Shown here: positions 54,645-64,000 of the stretch, piece by piece
Position numbering within the stretch: position 1 is the first letter of the stretch
Layout: each line of letters begins with the position of its first letter
Source of the DNA: Bog-950 sp046329535
Lineage (GTDB): Bacteria > Bacteroidota > Bacteroidia > Chitinophagales > LD1
Assembly: GCA_046329535.1 (NCBI GenBank)
Contig: JAXLUN010000006.1
Coordinates: 62,001 to 126,000 of the forward strand
Length of the DNA: 64,000 nucleotides
Reading direction: 5' to 3'
The notes under the pieces: generated by a model
Seen by the model: the letters and a program-made list of their open reading frames with translations, nothing else
Told to the model about the DNA's origin: nothing
The model's database searches: none
Program-made: the position numbers and the translations under genes

Positions 54645-56555
54645 TTACTTAATAATTTCTACTTCTATTCTGAAGTTTTTGGCGCGGCCTTCTTCGGTGG
54701 TGTTATCGGCTATGGGTTTACGCGGGCCCATGCCTACGTACGTAAACTGGGCAAACGGTATACCTTTGGTTTCTAAATATTCTGCTACTCTTCTGGCGCG
54801 TTTGTATGAACGGAAACCGCTTTGCTCCTCTATATCAAACCCATCGCCATGACCAACAATGCGCACGCGGGTGTCTTTGTGCAGCTTCAGGTAATTAACC
54901 AGTTTATCGAGCTCGGCATAGGAACTTTCGTGCAGTTTGCTGCCATCTCTTTCTACGCTGATGTTGCCGAGCGAAAACCGCTCGCCCACTTGTGGAGCTG
55001 CTTTGGCTTCAGTTTGGGCAGGTAAGGCAGGTGCTTCAGCAATAATCTCGTATCCCTGTGCTGTTTTCTTTGTTTCTTCTTTAGCCACCGGAGCAGGTGT
55101 TTCGGTTTTGGTAACAGCAGTAGCTGCTTCTTGTTTTGCTTTGGCCTGCTGTTCGGCTTCGTATGCTACTTTAGCTGCCTGTGCTTTCTCTTTGGCCTGT
55201 TGCTCAGCTACGGCTGCGGCTTTAGCGGCTTCTGCTTTCTCTTTAGCCTCCTGTTCGGCTGCGGCTGCTTTTGCTGTTTCTTGTTTTGCTTTGGCCTGCT
55301 GTTCGGCCAATGCTGTTGCGGCAGCTTTCTCTTTGGCCTGTTGTTCAGCTGCTGCTTTAGCGGCATCTTCTCTGGCCTTTGCCTGTTTTTCAGCTTCGGT
55401 TTGCTGCTTTTGCTGCTCTTCTAATTTCTTGTTCAATGCATCCAGTTTTTCTACCTGCTCTTTTTTGCGGGCAGCTGTTTCAGATTGTTGCTGTACATCG
55501 GCTAAAGCCTGTTGCAGGGCATCTACTTTTACAGCTAAACTATCCACTGCTTTTCTGGTGGCGGCTAAAGAATCGGCTGTTGCGCGGCTCTGCAAACTAT
55601 CGTAACTGCTGGTTTGCGGTGCTGCAGCGGTCTCTTTTACTTTATCAGCTTTCTTCATCCATTTATCAAAGTTAAGTCCTACGGTTAACTCATGGCTGCT
55701 GTAAATGCTGGGTGTAAACGGCACCCCTTGCAGCAATGGCACCTGATAGGTATAAGCCACGGTAAATATTTTAGAGATTCTGACCCCGGCTGTAACGGGC
55801 AAACCACCCAGCAAATCGTAGCCCACGCCTAAAAAGATAAAGCGCTTGTAATCGGCCATTAGCTGCAGGTTCAGGTTTACCTGCTTCAACTGGTCTATCT
55901 TCATGACAAAACCGGGCTCCAGATGAAACTTATCTTTGGCAAGGCTTATTTCGTAGCTGCCGTTAATAAGGTAGTTGCGCTTAAAGTTGGTTATTCTAAT
56001 CTGATTGCCGTAAGCGCGGGTGTTGGCATCGAGCAGGTTGGGTATGGCAAAACCTATGGTTAGTTTTTTCCATTGGTAAGCCAGGCCTATGTTCATGTCA
56101 AAATATACCGTTCTAGGTTTGGTTGCGCTGGGGTCGTTGTTTATCATTTCCAGGTCGGCCGATGATATATTGGTGCCGTGCTGCAACACTCCACCGGCAA
56201 CACCGATGGAAAGAAGATGGTTTTGCGCCAGTTTAATTTTTTGCGCATAATACAATTTGGCATCTATTATTTGTGTAATGCCCCCTGTATAGCTCATTAC
56301 TTCTATACCGGTGCCTATGCGGTCGTTCCACAAGCTAATTTCGCCAATGCCGCCCGCCATGCGCGGGTGCGAAAGTGCGCCTGACCACTGGTCGCGGAAA
56401 AAGCCATACACATTGGTACTGCCGTTGTAAGCGGTAAGTGCGGGGTTAGCTGTTAGCCGTGCAAAGTAAACGCGGCTTTGCAAGTTTAACTGCTGCGCTT
56501 GCGCTGCCAGCATTATTACTGCGGTTGTTAGCAGGAGAAATATCTTTTTCATCAT
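54645..56555 (-). CDS. PorP/SprF-type T9SS protein fused to an OmpA domain
   Basis: A 636-residue outer-membrane protein. Residues 1-20 are a signal peptide; about 22-300 match PorP/SprF ('YFARLTANPALTAYNG', 'DQWSGALSHP'), the family needed by the type IX system to export type B cargo. Residues about 310-490 are an Ala/Lys/Gln/Glu-rich coiled coil, and about 530-636 are an OmpA peptidoglycan-binding domain ('RIVGHGDGFDIEEQSG', 'VGMGPRKPIADNT'). The gene starts 45 bases after the giant adhesin gene and is therefore probably its dedicated partner. Fusion with OmpA would anchor the exporter to the wall. This architecture is longer than a plain PorP. Confidence 0.88.
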   Translation of the reverse strand: MMKKIFLLLTTAVIMLAAQAQQLNLQSRVYFARLTANPALTAYNGSTNVYGFFRDQWSGALSHPRMAGGIGEISLWNDRIGTGIEVMSYTGGITQIIDAKLYYAQKIKLAQNHLLSIGVAGGVLQHGTNISSADLEMINNDPSATKPRTVYFDMNIGLAYQWKKLTIGFAIPNLLDANTRAYGNQIRITNFKRNYLINGSYEISLAKDKFHLEPGFVMKIDQLKQVNLNLQLMADYKRFIFLGVGYDLLGGLPVTAGVRISKIFTVAYTYQVPLLQGVPFTPSIYSSHELTVGLNFDKWMKKADKVKETAAAPQTSSYDSLQSRATADSLAATRKAVDSLAVKVDALQQALADVQQQSETAARKKEQVEKLDALNKKLEEQQKQQTEAEKQAKAREDAAKAAAEQQAKEKAAATALAEQQAKAKQETAKAAAAEQEAKEKAEAAKAAAVAEQQAKEKAQAAKVAYEAEQQAKAKQEAATAVTKTETPAPVAKEETKKTAQGYEIIAEAPALPAQTEAKAAPQVGERFSLGNISVERDGSKLHESSYAELDKLVNYLKLHKDTRVRIVGHGDGFDIEEQSGFRSYKRARRVAEYLETKGIPFAQFTYVGMGPRKPIADNTTEEGRAKNFRIEVEIIK

Positions 56556-56600
56556 CTTTATTTTTTCGGTTGATTACTATTCGTCTTTCTTTTACAAAAA

Positions 56601-59600
56601 CTATCGGATAAGGGTAACTACCCGCTCGTACTGGTTTCTTTTCTCCCCGTTAAAGCGTTCTTCTTTACCATTTATATAAAGGGTTACCGCATATTCACCG
56701 GCAGGGCAATTTTCTCCACCATCAGTATTACCATCCCAGTTAAGCGGACCGGTGCCTGTTTTTACTAACTGGTTGGTGCTGGTAGACCTTATCTTCCACA
56801 AGGCATTGGTCATATCGTGATAGGTGCCGGTGGCGGTTAATACATCGTTGGTACCATCGCCATTTGGCGAAAGCGAAGGGTTGATGGTGAGGTAAACATC
56901 TACTTTGTATTCGGTATTGGCTGTGCACCCTAATTGTGAAACAGATAGTTTAACTATGTCGGCTACTGTATTATCCCCAAATCTGCAAGAAGTTTCTTCG
57001 GAGGTAGGGCTGCCAAGCACCACATATTCAGCAGACCATAGGTAACTAACCGGTGCTGTGCCACCGTAACCTGATACCTCAGCAGTTAAGGTAATAGACT
57101 CACTATACTGAAGTTGGGCGTGGCTCTCATGACAACTTGAGGCAGAAGTGGCTCTTACAGTAAATTCGGGGTAATCGCATTTGGTATATTCATAAGCGCC
57201 CATTTCGGGGTTACCCCTTCGGGTGCTATCGAGTATATCCTTTTCCGGTGCATTATCTTTTATACCTGTGTTTATACACGGGCTTTCTGCATTTAAGCGC
57301 AAGCCGTCATCGTCTGTGCGGTGTTTGTTATCGGGGCCATCAATATCGCTGGCATCTTCAAACTGCGGGTCTTGCGCAAAAATATTTCCGCTGGAGCCGG
57401 AGCCTAATAAACTGATAAGCCCCATCTGCCAACTAGTATATTTGTTGCTCGGCAACTGCAAGAGGTTGTTCTTAAAGGTGTTATTGGGACGAACATCACC
57501 AGTTCCCGGACTAAACTCAGTATAGTAATCAGCAGAATAAGCATTAGCATCGTTTCCAGCCTTATTATTCCAGAATATATTGTTGTTGATGGTGTTGTCG
57601 CCACTCGTCTTAATTCCACCGCCATAAGTCTGAGCCGTATTTCCGGTGATGGTATTGTTGCTGATGGTGCCGACTCCGGAAATTCCACCGCCATAGTTAG
57701 CCGTATTTCCGGTGATGGTATTGTTGCTGATGGTGCCGACTCCGGAAATTCCACCGCCCTTTCCACCGGCTGTATTCCCACTTATGGTATTATTGATGAT
57801 GGTGACTGTGCCATTGTCGGTATAGATTCCACCGCCATTAGCACTTGCAGTATTCCCATTGATGGTATTGTTGCTGATAGTGTTGGTGCCTCCACTGGTA
57901 TAGATTCCACCGCCATTAGGAGCAAAAAAGTTGCTCGCAGTGTTGTTGCTGAAGGTATTATTGCTGATGGTGTTGGTGCCGCTCTCGGTATAAATTCCAC
58001 CACCCTTCTTATTAACTGTATTCGCGCTGATAGTATTATTGCTGATGATGTTGGTGCCGGAATAGGTATAAATTCCACCGCCATATCCCTTATTAACACT
58101 TTGCCCGTTAATCGTTAAAGAAGCAGTTACACCTCCATTACCATTACCACCGCTAATGGTAAACCCATCGAGGGTGTCTATATCGGCAGCATTAGCATTG
58201 GCTATGAGCACTACATGGTAGGTGTTGTCGGTATTGTTGTTGTCGGTTCCAATATCGCCACTCAGTATGGTAGGGTTGGCGGCAATATCGCGGGTGCCGG
58301 TTGTAGCATCGTAACCGCCATACACCGCCAGGTTACCGCGCAGGTGGAAGGTTTTATCGCGGTCAGTAGTGTTTGCCGTTATCTCTTCTCCGTTTTCAAA
58401 TGGTTTGAAAGCAGGTTTGTAGGTGCCTTTGGCTACTAAAATTTGGGTAACGTTAGGGCACTCGTGGGCTTTTTTAAGGGCATCGCTTAACTCCTTAATA
58501 GCTGTAGCCCAGCTATCGCCATTGCCGGAGGTGGTTACGGTTTGGTCTACATATAAAACAGGCGCGTTGCATGGGTCGGTAAATTCATAAGCGCCTATAT
58601 CGGTAGCGCCCACGCGAGCCTTGCCCAGTTTATCGGTAGCAGGTATGCCGCTACCGGTAATGCCTGCGTTAATAGCCGGGCTGCCGGCCTGCAGTTGTAA
58701 GCCCGCATCTACGTTAGGGTCGTTGGCGTTTACAAACTTAGGGTCAACAGCAAATAAATTACCTGTGGCACCGCTGCCTAAATCGTTTTCGTTTGCTCCG
58801 GTATATTCTGTTTGCTGCAACTGAAGCAGGTTGTTTGTAAAGGTGTTGGTGGTATTATTACCTCTGCCGTAATCTGCCTCGGCTATGGAACTTGAACCGG
58901 CCGCATTGTTATTCCAAAGTATATTATTGCTGATGGTGTTCTTACCCCCATTGGTATAGATTCCACCGCCATCAGTACCAGCCGTATTACGGCTGAGGGT
59001 ATTATTGCTGAGGGTATTGTTGCCATAATCGGTACAAATTCCACCGCCATGTTCAGCCTCATTACGGCTGAGGGTATTATTGCTGAGGGTATTGCTGCCA
59101 TTAGTGGTTTCTATTCCACCGCCATCAATAACAGCCAAATTCCCGCTAACTGTATTGTTGCTGATGGTACTGTTGCTATTAAAGCATTTGATTCCACCGC
59201 CATCAATACCAGCCAAATTCCCACTAACTGTATTGTTGCTGATGGTGCTGTTGCTATTAAAGCATTTGATTCCACCGCCATCACCTCCATTAGCTGAATT
59301 CCCGCTGATGATATTGTTGCTTATGGTGTTGTCACCTATAAAGGTATAGATTCCACCGCCATCACTACCAGATGTATTGCCGGTGATGTTATTGTTGCTG
59401 ATGGTGGTAATACCACTACAGGTATAGATTCCACCGCCAGAGTGTTGGTCTACTGAAAAAGAACTTTGGTTAAAAACACTTACTTCAATTTTACCTCCAC
59501 CATCCGCTTTTCCATCGGTAATGGTAAAACCATCAATGGTCACCTGCTCGCTAAAGGTGCCATTGGTTATCAGCACTACGTGATAGGCATTACCATTATT

Positions 59601-62600
59601 TCCAATATCGCCACTCAGTGTGGTCAGGTTGGCGGCAATATCGCGTGTGCCGCCACCGGTAGGGTGGCCTCCATACACTGCCAAATTGGTGAGGATGTGG
59701 AAGGTGGCATCGCGCGGGTCGGGGGTGGTTATGGTATTGCCATTGCTCAGGTAAGGTTTATGCAAGGGTTTGTAAGTGCCTGCGGCTACATTGATGGTAG
59801 TAATATTAGGGCAGGCTGCTGCTTTTTGCAGGGCCTCGCTCAGCTCTTTATAGGCAGTAGCCCAGGTTTCTCCATTGCCCGAGGTGGTTACGCTTTGGTC
59901 TACATACAAGGTATTGCCCGCAGGGCATGTACTTACCGGTTGGGTAATAAAAATGGTCTCAATGATAGAGCAACCACCGGCATCGGTAATAGTAACCGTG
60001 TAGCTGCCGGCAGTAAGGTCGGTGCGGTTTTGGGTAGTAGGCCCATCGCCCCATGCGTAGGTATAAGGGGCGGTGCCACCTTCAACCGTAAGGGTTATAC
60101 TTCCATCGTTGCCACCGGCTGTAGTTACGTTGGCAGGCACCACACTAGTGGTTACAACGCCCACCACAACTTGTTTTTCGGTTGTGCAGCCATTCGCATC
60201 TTTAACCATTACATTATAGGTGCCTGCAGTTAAGCCGCTAAAGGTATAAGGGTTGTTCTGGGCTGTAAAAGTTGCTCCATCGCTGGCATATTGATAGGGT
60301 GAAGTTCCACCTGTGGCATTTACTGTTATGCTGCCTGTAGTGGCTCCGCATGCATTTACCTGCGTAGTGGTGAAATCAAGTAAAGGGGGCTCGTTAATAG
60401 TAACTGATGCTGTTGCTTCGCAATTACCATCACTAACGGTTACGATATAGAAGCCCGAAGAAACAAGCTTATTATTACCCAAAAAAGTTTTGTTAAGACT
60501 ACTACCATCATATCCGTTATTCCATACATAGGTGTAATTTCCGGTTCCTCCGGTAGCTGTTACGGTGGCGTTTCCGTTAACTCCGCCATTGCAGGAGACA
60601 TGCGTAACGGAGGTAATAGCAGCGGTTAAGTTGCAGTTGAAGGTATTTACCGGGTAGCTGCCGGTAGCCGAGCAGCCTTGTGCATCTGTAACGGTTACGT
60701 TGTAAACACCGGCAGTGAGGTTGGCAATATCCTGCGTGGTAGCGATGCCGGGGCTCCAGATGTAATTGTAAGCAGGTGTGCCATCGTTTACCGTAAGGTC
60801 AATAGCCCCATTGCTGCCGCCATTGGTGCTTACCAGGGTGGTGCTTGCCGTAACCGATAAAGTATTGGCAAACTGGGTAACAGTAGCGTTGGCCGTAGCG
60901 GTGCAGCCGCTGGCATCGGTAACGGTGAGGTTATAGGTGCCGGGGGTGTTTACCACCAGGGTGTTGGTATTGCTTAACGCGGTATTAAACTTCAATACCG
61001 TGGTTTTATCTCCATTTCCACCATCTTTATAAGCCACATAAAGGGTACCGGTATTATCTATGGATAAGCTTTGATAATCGGAATAACCTGCCGAGAAGCC
61101 GGCATTACCTACATTGACCCAAGCGGTACCATTAAACTTCATTACGGTGGTTTTAGCGCCATTTGCGGCATCTTTGTATACCACATAAGGGGTGCCTGTA
61201 TTATCTATGGCCAGTTTTTGGTTGAAGGCTTGCCCTTGCGAAAAGCCCGCATTGCCAACATTCACCCAGGCAGTGCCGTCAAACTTTCTGACCGTGGTTT
61301 TGTTACTACTTGCCCAATCTTTATAAGCCACATAAGGGGTACCGGTATTATCTATGGCTAAGCTTTGGTTGTCGGCCCCCCCCAGCGAGACATCCACATT
61401 GCCTACATTGATCCAGGCAGTGCCGTCAAACTTCAGTACCGTAGTTTTGGACTGTAAACCATTCAAGTAAGTTACATAGGGTGTGCCGTTATAAATAGCG
61501 AGGCTTTGGTAGTCGGAATAAGGTGATGAGAAAGCCGCATTGCCCACATTGACCCAAGCCGTGCCATTAAACTTCATTACCGTGGTTTTGTAGTTAGCTG
61601 TCATATCCTGATAAGCCACGTAAGGGGTGCCGGTATTATCTATAGCTAAGCTTTGGTAGGATGCAGCACCTGCCGAGAAACCTGCATTGCCTACAGTGAC
61701 CCAGGCGGTACCGTTAAATTTCATCACCGTGGTTTTGCTGTTGTTTCCATAATCTCTATACGCCACATAAGGGATGTTATTGTAAATTGTCAGGCTTTGG
61801 TAACTTGCTTCATCTGCCGAGAAACCCGCATTGCCCACAGTTACCCAGGCAGTGCCGTCAAACTTCATCACGGTGGTTTTGTCGTTATTGGCTGCATCCT
61901 TGTAAGCCACATAAGGGGTGCCGTTATTATCTATGGCCAGGCTTTGGTGGGAAGCCTGATCTGCCGAGAAGCCCGGTGTGCCTACATTTACCCAGCCGGT
62001 TGGTATGGCCGGGTTTTGCCAGTTGTAGGTATACCCTGCCACCTGTGCCGTGCTAAGGGTGGTAGAGCTGCCCGCGCAAATGCCGGTGTTGCCTGTAATG
62101 GCAGCGCTTAGTGTGTTACTGGTTATTGTTTCAGATGCAGATGCCGTGCAGCCGTTACTGCTTGTAGCCGTAACAGTATAGGTGCCTGCTGCCGTGGCCG
62201 AGATAGTTGCCGTGGTTGCATTGGTGCTCCATACGTAGGTGCTTCCGCCATTGGCGGTTAGGTCAATACTGGTAGTGGTGCAGGTTAATGCAGTGGTGGT
62301 AGGGTTGTTGGTAATGGTAGGTGCAGGTATAGTTGGCTGTGCATTGATGGTTACAGGGGCAGATGCCGGTGAGATGCAACCGTTTTGGTCCTGAACGGTG
62401 AAGGTGTAAGTGCCTGCCGCCAGCCCGCTGAAAGTGGCTATTGCTGTTGAACCAGTTAAGGTGGCACCGCCAGTGGCGGTTACTGTCCAGGCAGCAGCCG
62501 GTAAACCGCTCAACTCCACACTTCCCGTAGATAGAGCACAGGTAGGGTGAGTGATGTTGCCTATGGTGGGTGCTGAAGGTTGTGCCGGTGGTAGATTCAC

Positions 62601-64000
62601 TACTGCATTAGCTGAAGAAGGTGATGTGCAACCCGATGTGGTTACGGTAAATGTATAGCTATAACCTCCAAATAAATTGGTGAAATCAGCGGTATTAGTA
62701 TTTGAACCTGTAATAGTAGCGCCATACTGGTTTGTAACTGTCCATGAACCAGAAGCAGGTAAACCGTTTAACGTTACACTACCGGTTGGAACCGGACAGG
62801 TAGGTTGAGTAATAGTGCCGATGATTGGGGCTGTGGGGTTGGCGTTTACGGTAATTGAACTGCCGGCTGTAGCGGTACAACCGCTGCTTGTTACGGTAAC
62901 TGTGTATGGAGTGGTAGTTCCAGGGTTTACGGTAATAGCCGCAGTGGTAGCACTAGTGCTCCACAAATAGGTGCCGCCACCGGTGGCAGTTAAAGTTGCC
63001 GAAGCTCCGTTGCAAATGGTGCCGTCATTATTAGCTGTTCCCGAAGTTTCGGTAACACCAATGCTTACAGAAGGATTAGCATTAACGGTAATTGAACTGC
63101 CGGCTGTAGCGGTACAACCGCTGCTTGTTACGGTAACTGTGTATGGAGTGGTAGTTCCCGGGTTTACGGTAATAGCCGCAGTGGTAGCACTAGTGCTCCA
63201 CAAATAAGTGCCGCCACCGGAAGCAGTTAAAGTTGCTGAAGCTCCGTTGCAAATGGTGCCGTCATTATTAGTTGTTCCCGAAGTTTCGGTAACACCAATG
63301 CTTACAGAAGGATTAGCATTTACGGTAATTGAACTGCTTGCTGTAGCGGTACAACCGCTGCTTGTTACGGTAACTGTGTAAGGGGTGGTAGTTCCCGGGT
63401 TTACGGTAATAGCCGCAGTGGTAGCACTAGTGCTCCACAAATAAGTGCCGCCACCGGAAGCAGTTAAAGTTGCCGAAGCTCCGTTGCAAATGGTGCCGTC
63501 ATTATTAGCTGTTCCTGAAGTTTCGGTAACACCAATGCTTGCTGTTGGGTTCGCATTTACAGTTACTGTAACACATGCAGGTGCAGAGGTGCAGCCCGCC
63601 AATGTTTGAGTAGCGCAGTAGCTGCCACTCATGGCAGTTGTTGAATTGGGACGGGTTGGGTTTTGTGTGGTAGAGGTATATGTGTTAGGGCCTGTCCAGT
63701 TAAAGCTGGTTCCGGCTCCTGTTGCTGTAAGATTAATAGTGCTGCCTGCGCATACCGGTGAGTTGCTGCCCACTGTTGGTGCTGCCGGTGCCGATGGGTC
63801 ACTGAGCACCACAGGTCCGCTGTATGCAGAAGAAGAACAACCGCCCAGTGTTACAATTATATTGGTGTAATTGCCCGCACCCAAACCGGTAATAGTAAGT
63901 TGTCCGCTGCCGTTGCTGGTAAAGTTAGCAGCAGATTGTGGTGTGCCGTTCTTAGAATAAGTAACTGAATAAGTGGTGCTGTTGCTTAAACCGGTGAGCA
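56601..64000 (-). CDS. giant T9SS type B adhesin, 5' end outside the window
   Basis: The frame is open through the right edge, so the N-terminus lies beyond the window; at least 2460 residues are visible. In protein order (right to left on the DNA): cysteine-containing Thr/Ser-rich repeats including three near-identical 79-residue units (62848-63558), Ig-like blocks, seven propeller-like repeats (60985-62010), SprB-type repeats (about 59950-60970), two beta-helix modules (57200-59930), and a type B T9SS sorting domain ending in 'NQYERVVTLIR' (after 'PSLSPNGDGTNDVLTATG'). Such proteins are surface adhesins or gliding-motility filaments like SprB. It is followed at once by a PorP/SprF-type partner. 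Confidence 0.9.
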   Translation of the reverse strand, partial: LTGLSNSTTYSVTYSKNGTPQSAANFTSNGSGQLTITGLGAGNYTNIIVTLGGCSSSAYSGPVVLSDPSAPAAPTVGSNSPVCAGSTINLTATGAGTSFNWTGPNTYTSTTQNPTRPNSTTAMSGSYCATQTLAGCTSAPACVTVTVNANPTASIGVTETSGTANNDGTICNGASATLTASGGGTYLWSTSATTAAITVNPGTTTPYTVTVTSSGCTATASSSITVNANPSVSIGVTETSGTTNNDGTICNGASATLTASGGGTYLWSTSATTAAITVNPGTTTPYTVTVTSSGCTATAGSSITVNANPSVSIGVTETSGTANNDGTICNGASATLTATGGGTYLWSTSATTAAITVNPGTTTPYTVTVTSSGCTATAGSSITVNANPTAPIIGTITQPTCPVPTGSVTLNGLPASGSWTVTNQYGATITGSNTNTADFTNLFGGYSYTFTVTTSGCTSPSSANAVVNLPPAQPSAPTIGNITHPTCALSTGSVELSGLPAAAWTVTATGGATLTGSTAIATFSGLAAGTYTFTVQDQNGCISPASAPVTINAQPTIPAPTITNNPTTTALTCTTTSIDLTANGGSTYVWSTNATTATISATAAGTYTVTATSSNGCTASASETITSNTLSAAITGNTGICAGSSTTLSTAQVAGYTYNWQNPAIPTGWVNVGTPGFSADQASHQSLAIDNNGTPYVAYKDAANNDKTTVMKFDGTAWVTVGNAGFSADEASYQSLTIYNNIPYVAYRDYGNNSKTTVMKFNGTAWVTVGNAGFSAGAASYQSLAIDNTGTPYVAYQDMTANYKTTVMKFNGTAWVNVGNAAFSSPYSDYQSLAIYNGTPYVTYLNGLQSKTTVLKFDGTAWINVGNVDVSLGGADNQSLAIDNTGTPYVAYKDWASSNKTTVRKFDGTAWVNVGNAGFSQGQAFNQKLAIDNTGTPYVVYKDAANGAKTTVMKFNGTAWVNVGNAGFSAGYSDYQSLSIDNTGTLYVAYKDGGNGDKTTVLKFNTALSNTNTLVVNTPGTYNLTVTDASGCTATANATVTQFANTLSVTASTTLVSTNGGSNGAIDLTVNDGTPAYNYIWSPGIATTQDIANLTAGVYNVTVTDAQGCSATGSYPVNTFNCNLTAAITSVTHVSCNGGVNGNATVTATGGTGNYTYVWNNGYDGSSLNKTFLGNNKLVSSGFYIVTVSDGNCEATASVTINEPPLLDFTTTQVNACGATTGSITVNATGGTSPYQYASDGATFTAQNNPYTFSGLTAGTYNVMVKDANGCTTEKQVVVGVVTTSVVPANVTTAGGNDGSITLTVEGGTAPYTYAWGDGPTTQNRTDLTAGSYTVTITDAGGCSIIETIFITQPVSTCPAGNTLYVDQSVTTSGNGETWATAYKELSEALQKAAACPNITTINVAAGTYKPLHKPYLSNGNTITTPDPRDATFHILTNLAVYGGHPTGGGTRDIAANLTTLSGDIGNNGNAYHVVLITNGTFSEQVTIDGFTITDGKADGGGKIEVSVFNQSSFSVDQHSGGGIYTCSGITTISNNNITGNTSGSDGGGIYTFIGDNTISNNIISGNSANGGDGGGIKCFNSNSTISNNTVSGNLAGIDGGGIKCFNSNSTISNNTVSGNLAVIDGGGIETTNGSNTLSNNTLSRNEAEHGGGICTDYGNNTLSNNTLSRNTAGTDGGGIYTNGGKNTISNNILWNNNAAGSSSIAEADYGRGNNTTNTFTNNLLQLQQTEYTGANENDLGSGATGNLFAVDPKFVNANDPNVDAGLQLQAGSPAINAGITGSGIPATDKLGKARVGATDIGAYEFTDPCNAPVLYVDQTVTTSGNGDSWATAIKELSDALKKAHECPNVTQILVAKGTYKPAFKPFENGEEITANTTDRDKTFHLRGNLAVYGGYDATTGTRDIAANPTILSGDIGTDNNNTDNTYHVVLIANANAADIDTLDGFTISGGNGNGGVTASLTINGQSVNKGYGGGIYTYSGTNIISNNTISANTVNKKGGGIYTESGTNTISNNTFSNNTASNFFAPNGGGIYTSGGTNTISNNTINGNTASANGGGIYTDNGTVTIINNTISGNTAGGKGGGISGVGTISNNTITGNTANYGGGISGVGTISNNTITGNTAQTYGGGIKTSGDNTINNNIFWNNKAGNDANAYSADYYTEFSPGTGDVRPNNTFKNNLLQLPSNKYTSWQMGLISLLGSGSSGNIFAQDPQFEDASDIDGPDNKHRTDDDGLRLNAESPCINTGIKDNAPEKDILDSTRRGNPEMGAYEYTKCDYPEFTVRATSASSCHESHAQLQYSESITLTAEVSGYGGTAPVSYLWSAEYVVLGSPTSEETSCRFGDNTVADIVKLSVSQLGCTANTEYKVDVYLTINPSLSPNGDGTNDVLTATGTYHDMTNALWKIRSTSTNQLVKTGTGPLNWDGNTDGGENCPAGEYAVTLYINGKEERFNGEKRNQYERVVTLIR
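57200..59930 (-). repeat. two tandem beta-helix modules inside the adhesin
   Basis: Each module begins with a similar 'LYVDQ-VTTSGNG--WATA-KEL' segment and a 'GTYKP' stretch (59930 side and 58560 side) and then repeats a short coil unit such as 'SNNTISGNTA-GGGIYT'. At 59185 and 59263 the coil repeats exactly at 78 bases (26 residues). This is the pattern of a right-handed parallel beta-helix; the module pair looks like a duplication. Confidence 0.8.
60985..62010 (-). repeat. seven tandem propeller-like repeats inside the adhesin
   Basis: Seven successive units of about 47-49 residues share 'WVNVGNAGFS--AS-QSLAID', 'GTPYVAYKD' and 'KTTVMKFNGTA'. Seven units of this length fit a seven-bladed beta-propeller with one blade per unit. 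The units differ by only a few residues, so they are recent or kept similar by recombination. Confidence 0.8.
62848..63558 (-). repeat. three 237-bp direct repeats in the adhesin
   Basis: Three near-identical copies start at 62848, 63085 and 63322, period 237 bases (79 residues). Each encodes the 'SIGVTETSGT', 'NNDGTICNGASATLTA', 'GGGTYLWSTSATTAAITVNP' pattern. The high identity makes this a place where assembly copy number can be wrong and where repeat number may vary in nature. Confidence 0.9.

Noticed and set aside
54822..55675. Cys/Ala/Leu-rich forward frames opposite the PorP/SprF-OmpA gene
   Set aside because: They are shadows of the Ala/Lys/Gln coiled coil in the reverse gene and have no plausible signal or family.
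57782..59349. Leu/Pro/Ile-rich short frames within the beta-helix region
   Set aside because: They are periodic shadows of the repeated coil units of the adhesin, not separate genes.
62848..63558. A CRISPR-like array
   Set aside because: The 237-bp repeats are head-to-tail and coding, without short spacers of constant length; they are protein repeats.

Overview
The window reads as chromosome of a Bacteroidota bacterium, probably of the Chitinophagia/Sphingobacteriia/Saprospiria type; I cannot name the genus. The evidence is type IX secretion (T9SS) sorting domains of type A and type B, a PorP/SprF-type protein next to a giant adhesin, several CarboxypepD_reg/TonB-dependent receptors, a bacillithiol BshB1 deacetylase, a 287-residue RpoD typical of the phylum, and promoter-like TAnnTTTG elements. 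I see no tRNA, rRNA, CRISPR array, insertion sequence or phage module.

Layout: 1-8 kb is a forward run with an AsmA-like protein cut by the window edge, a sensor kinase, small envelope and unknown proteins, bshB1, a polyprenyl synthase and a LysM protein. 8-15 kb is reverse: folP and a three-gene RND efflux operon. 15-27 kb mixes a DNA glycosylase, a DUF486 membrane protein, an AIM24-like protein, a T9SS-exported cytochrome/copper-monooxygenase pair, a broken T9SS adhesin, asparagine synthetase, a DUF421 protein, a thioesterase coupled to a catalytically dead M16-OmpA fusion, a small lipoprotein and tcdA. 27.8-33.8 kb is a compact predicted iron operon (DUF4856 lipoprotein, imelysin, a vitamin K gamma-carboxylase-like HTTM protein, TonB receptor), whose promoter is flanked by two matching palindromes. 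33.9-46 kb holds an unknown protein with a sliding-clamp-type tail, an outer-membrane beta-barrel protein, a DUF4153 protein, rarA, an Rrf2 regulator, ahcY, rpoD and small proteins. 46-52.7 kb holds three adjacent genes (TonB receptor, rRNA methyltransferase, TonB receptor) broken by many small frame changes. 52.8-64 kb has a retropepsin-like protease, mdh, a PorP/SprF-OmpA fusion and a giant type B adhesin running off the right edge.

The most interesting units are: the iron operon with a carboxylase homologue that keeps the catalytic-lysine motif; the cytochrome c plus peptidyl-hydroxylase-like copper protein with all six copper ligands; the M16-OmpA fusion with an Asn/Gln/Asn-substituted zinc site; the adhesin with seven propeller-type repeats, two beta-helix modules and its own secretion partner; and the 320-residue unknown protein ending in a QLDLF clamp motif. 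The clustered frameshifts should be checked as sequence error before being read as gene decay.
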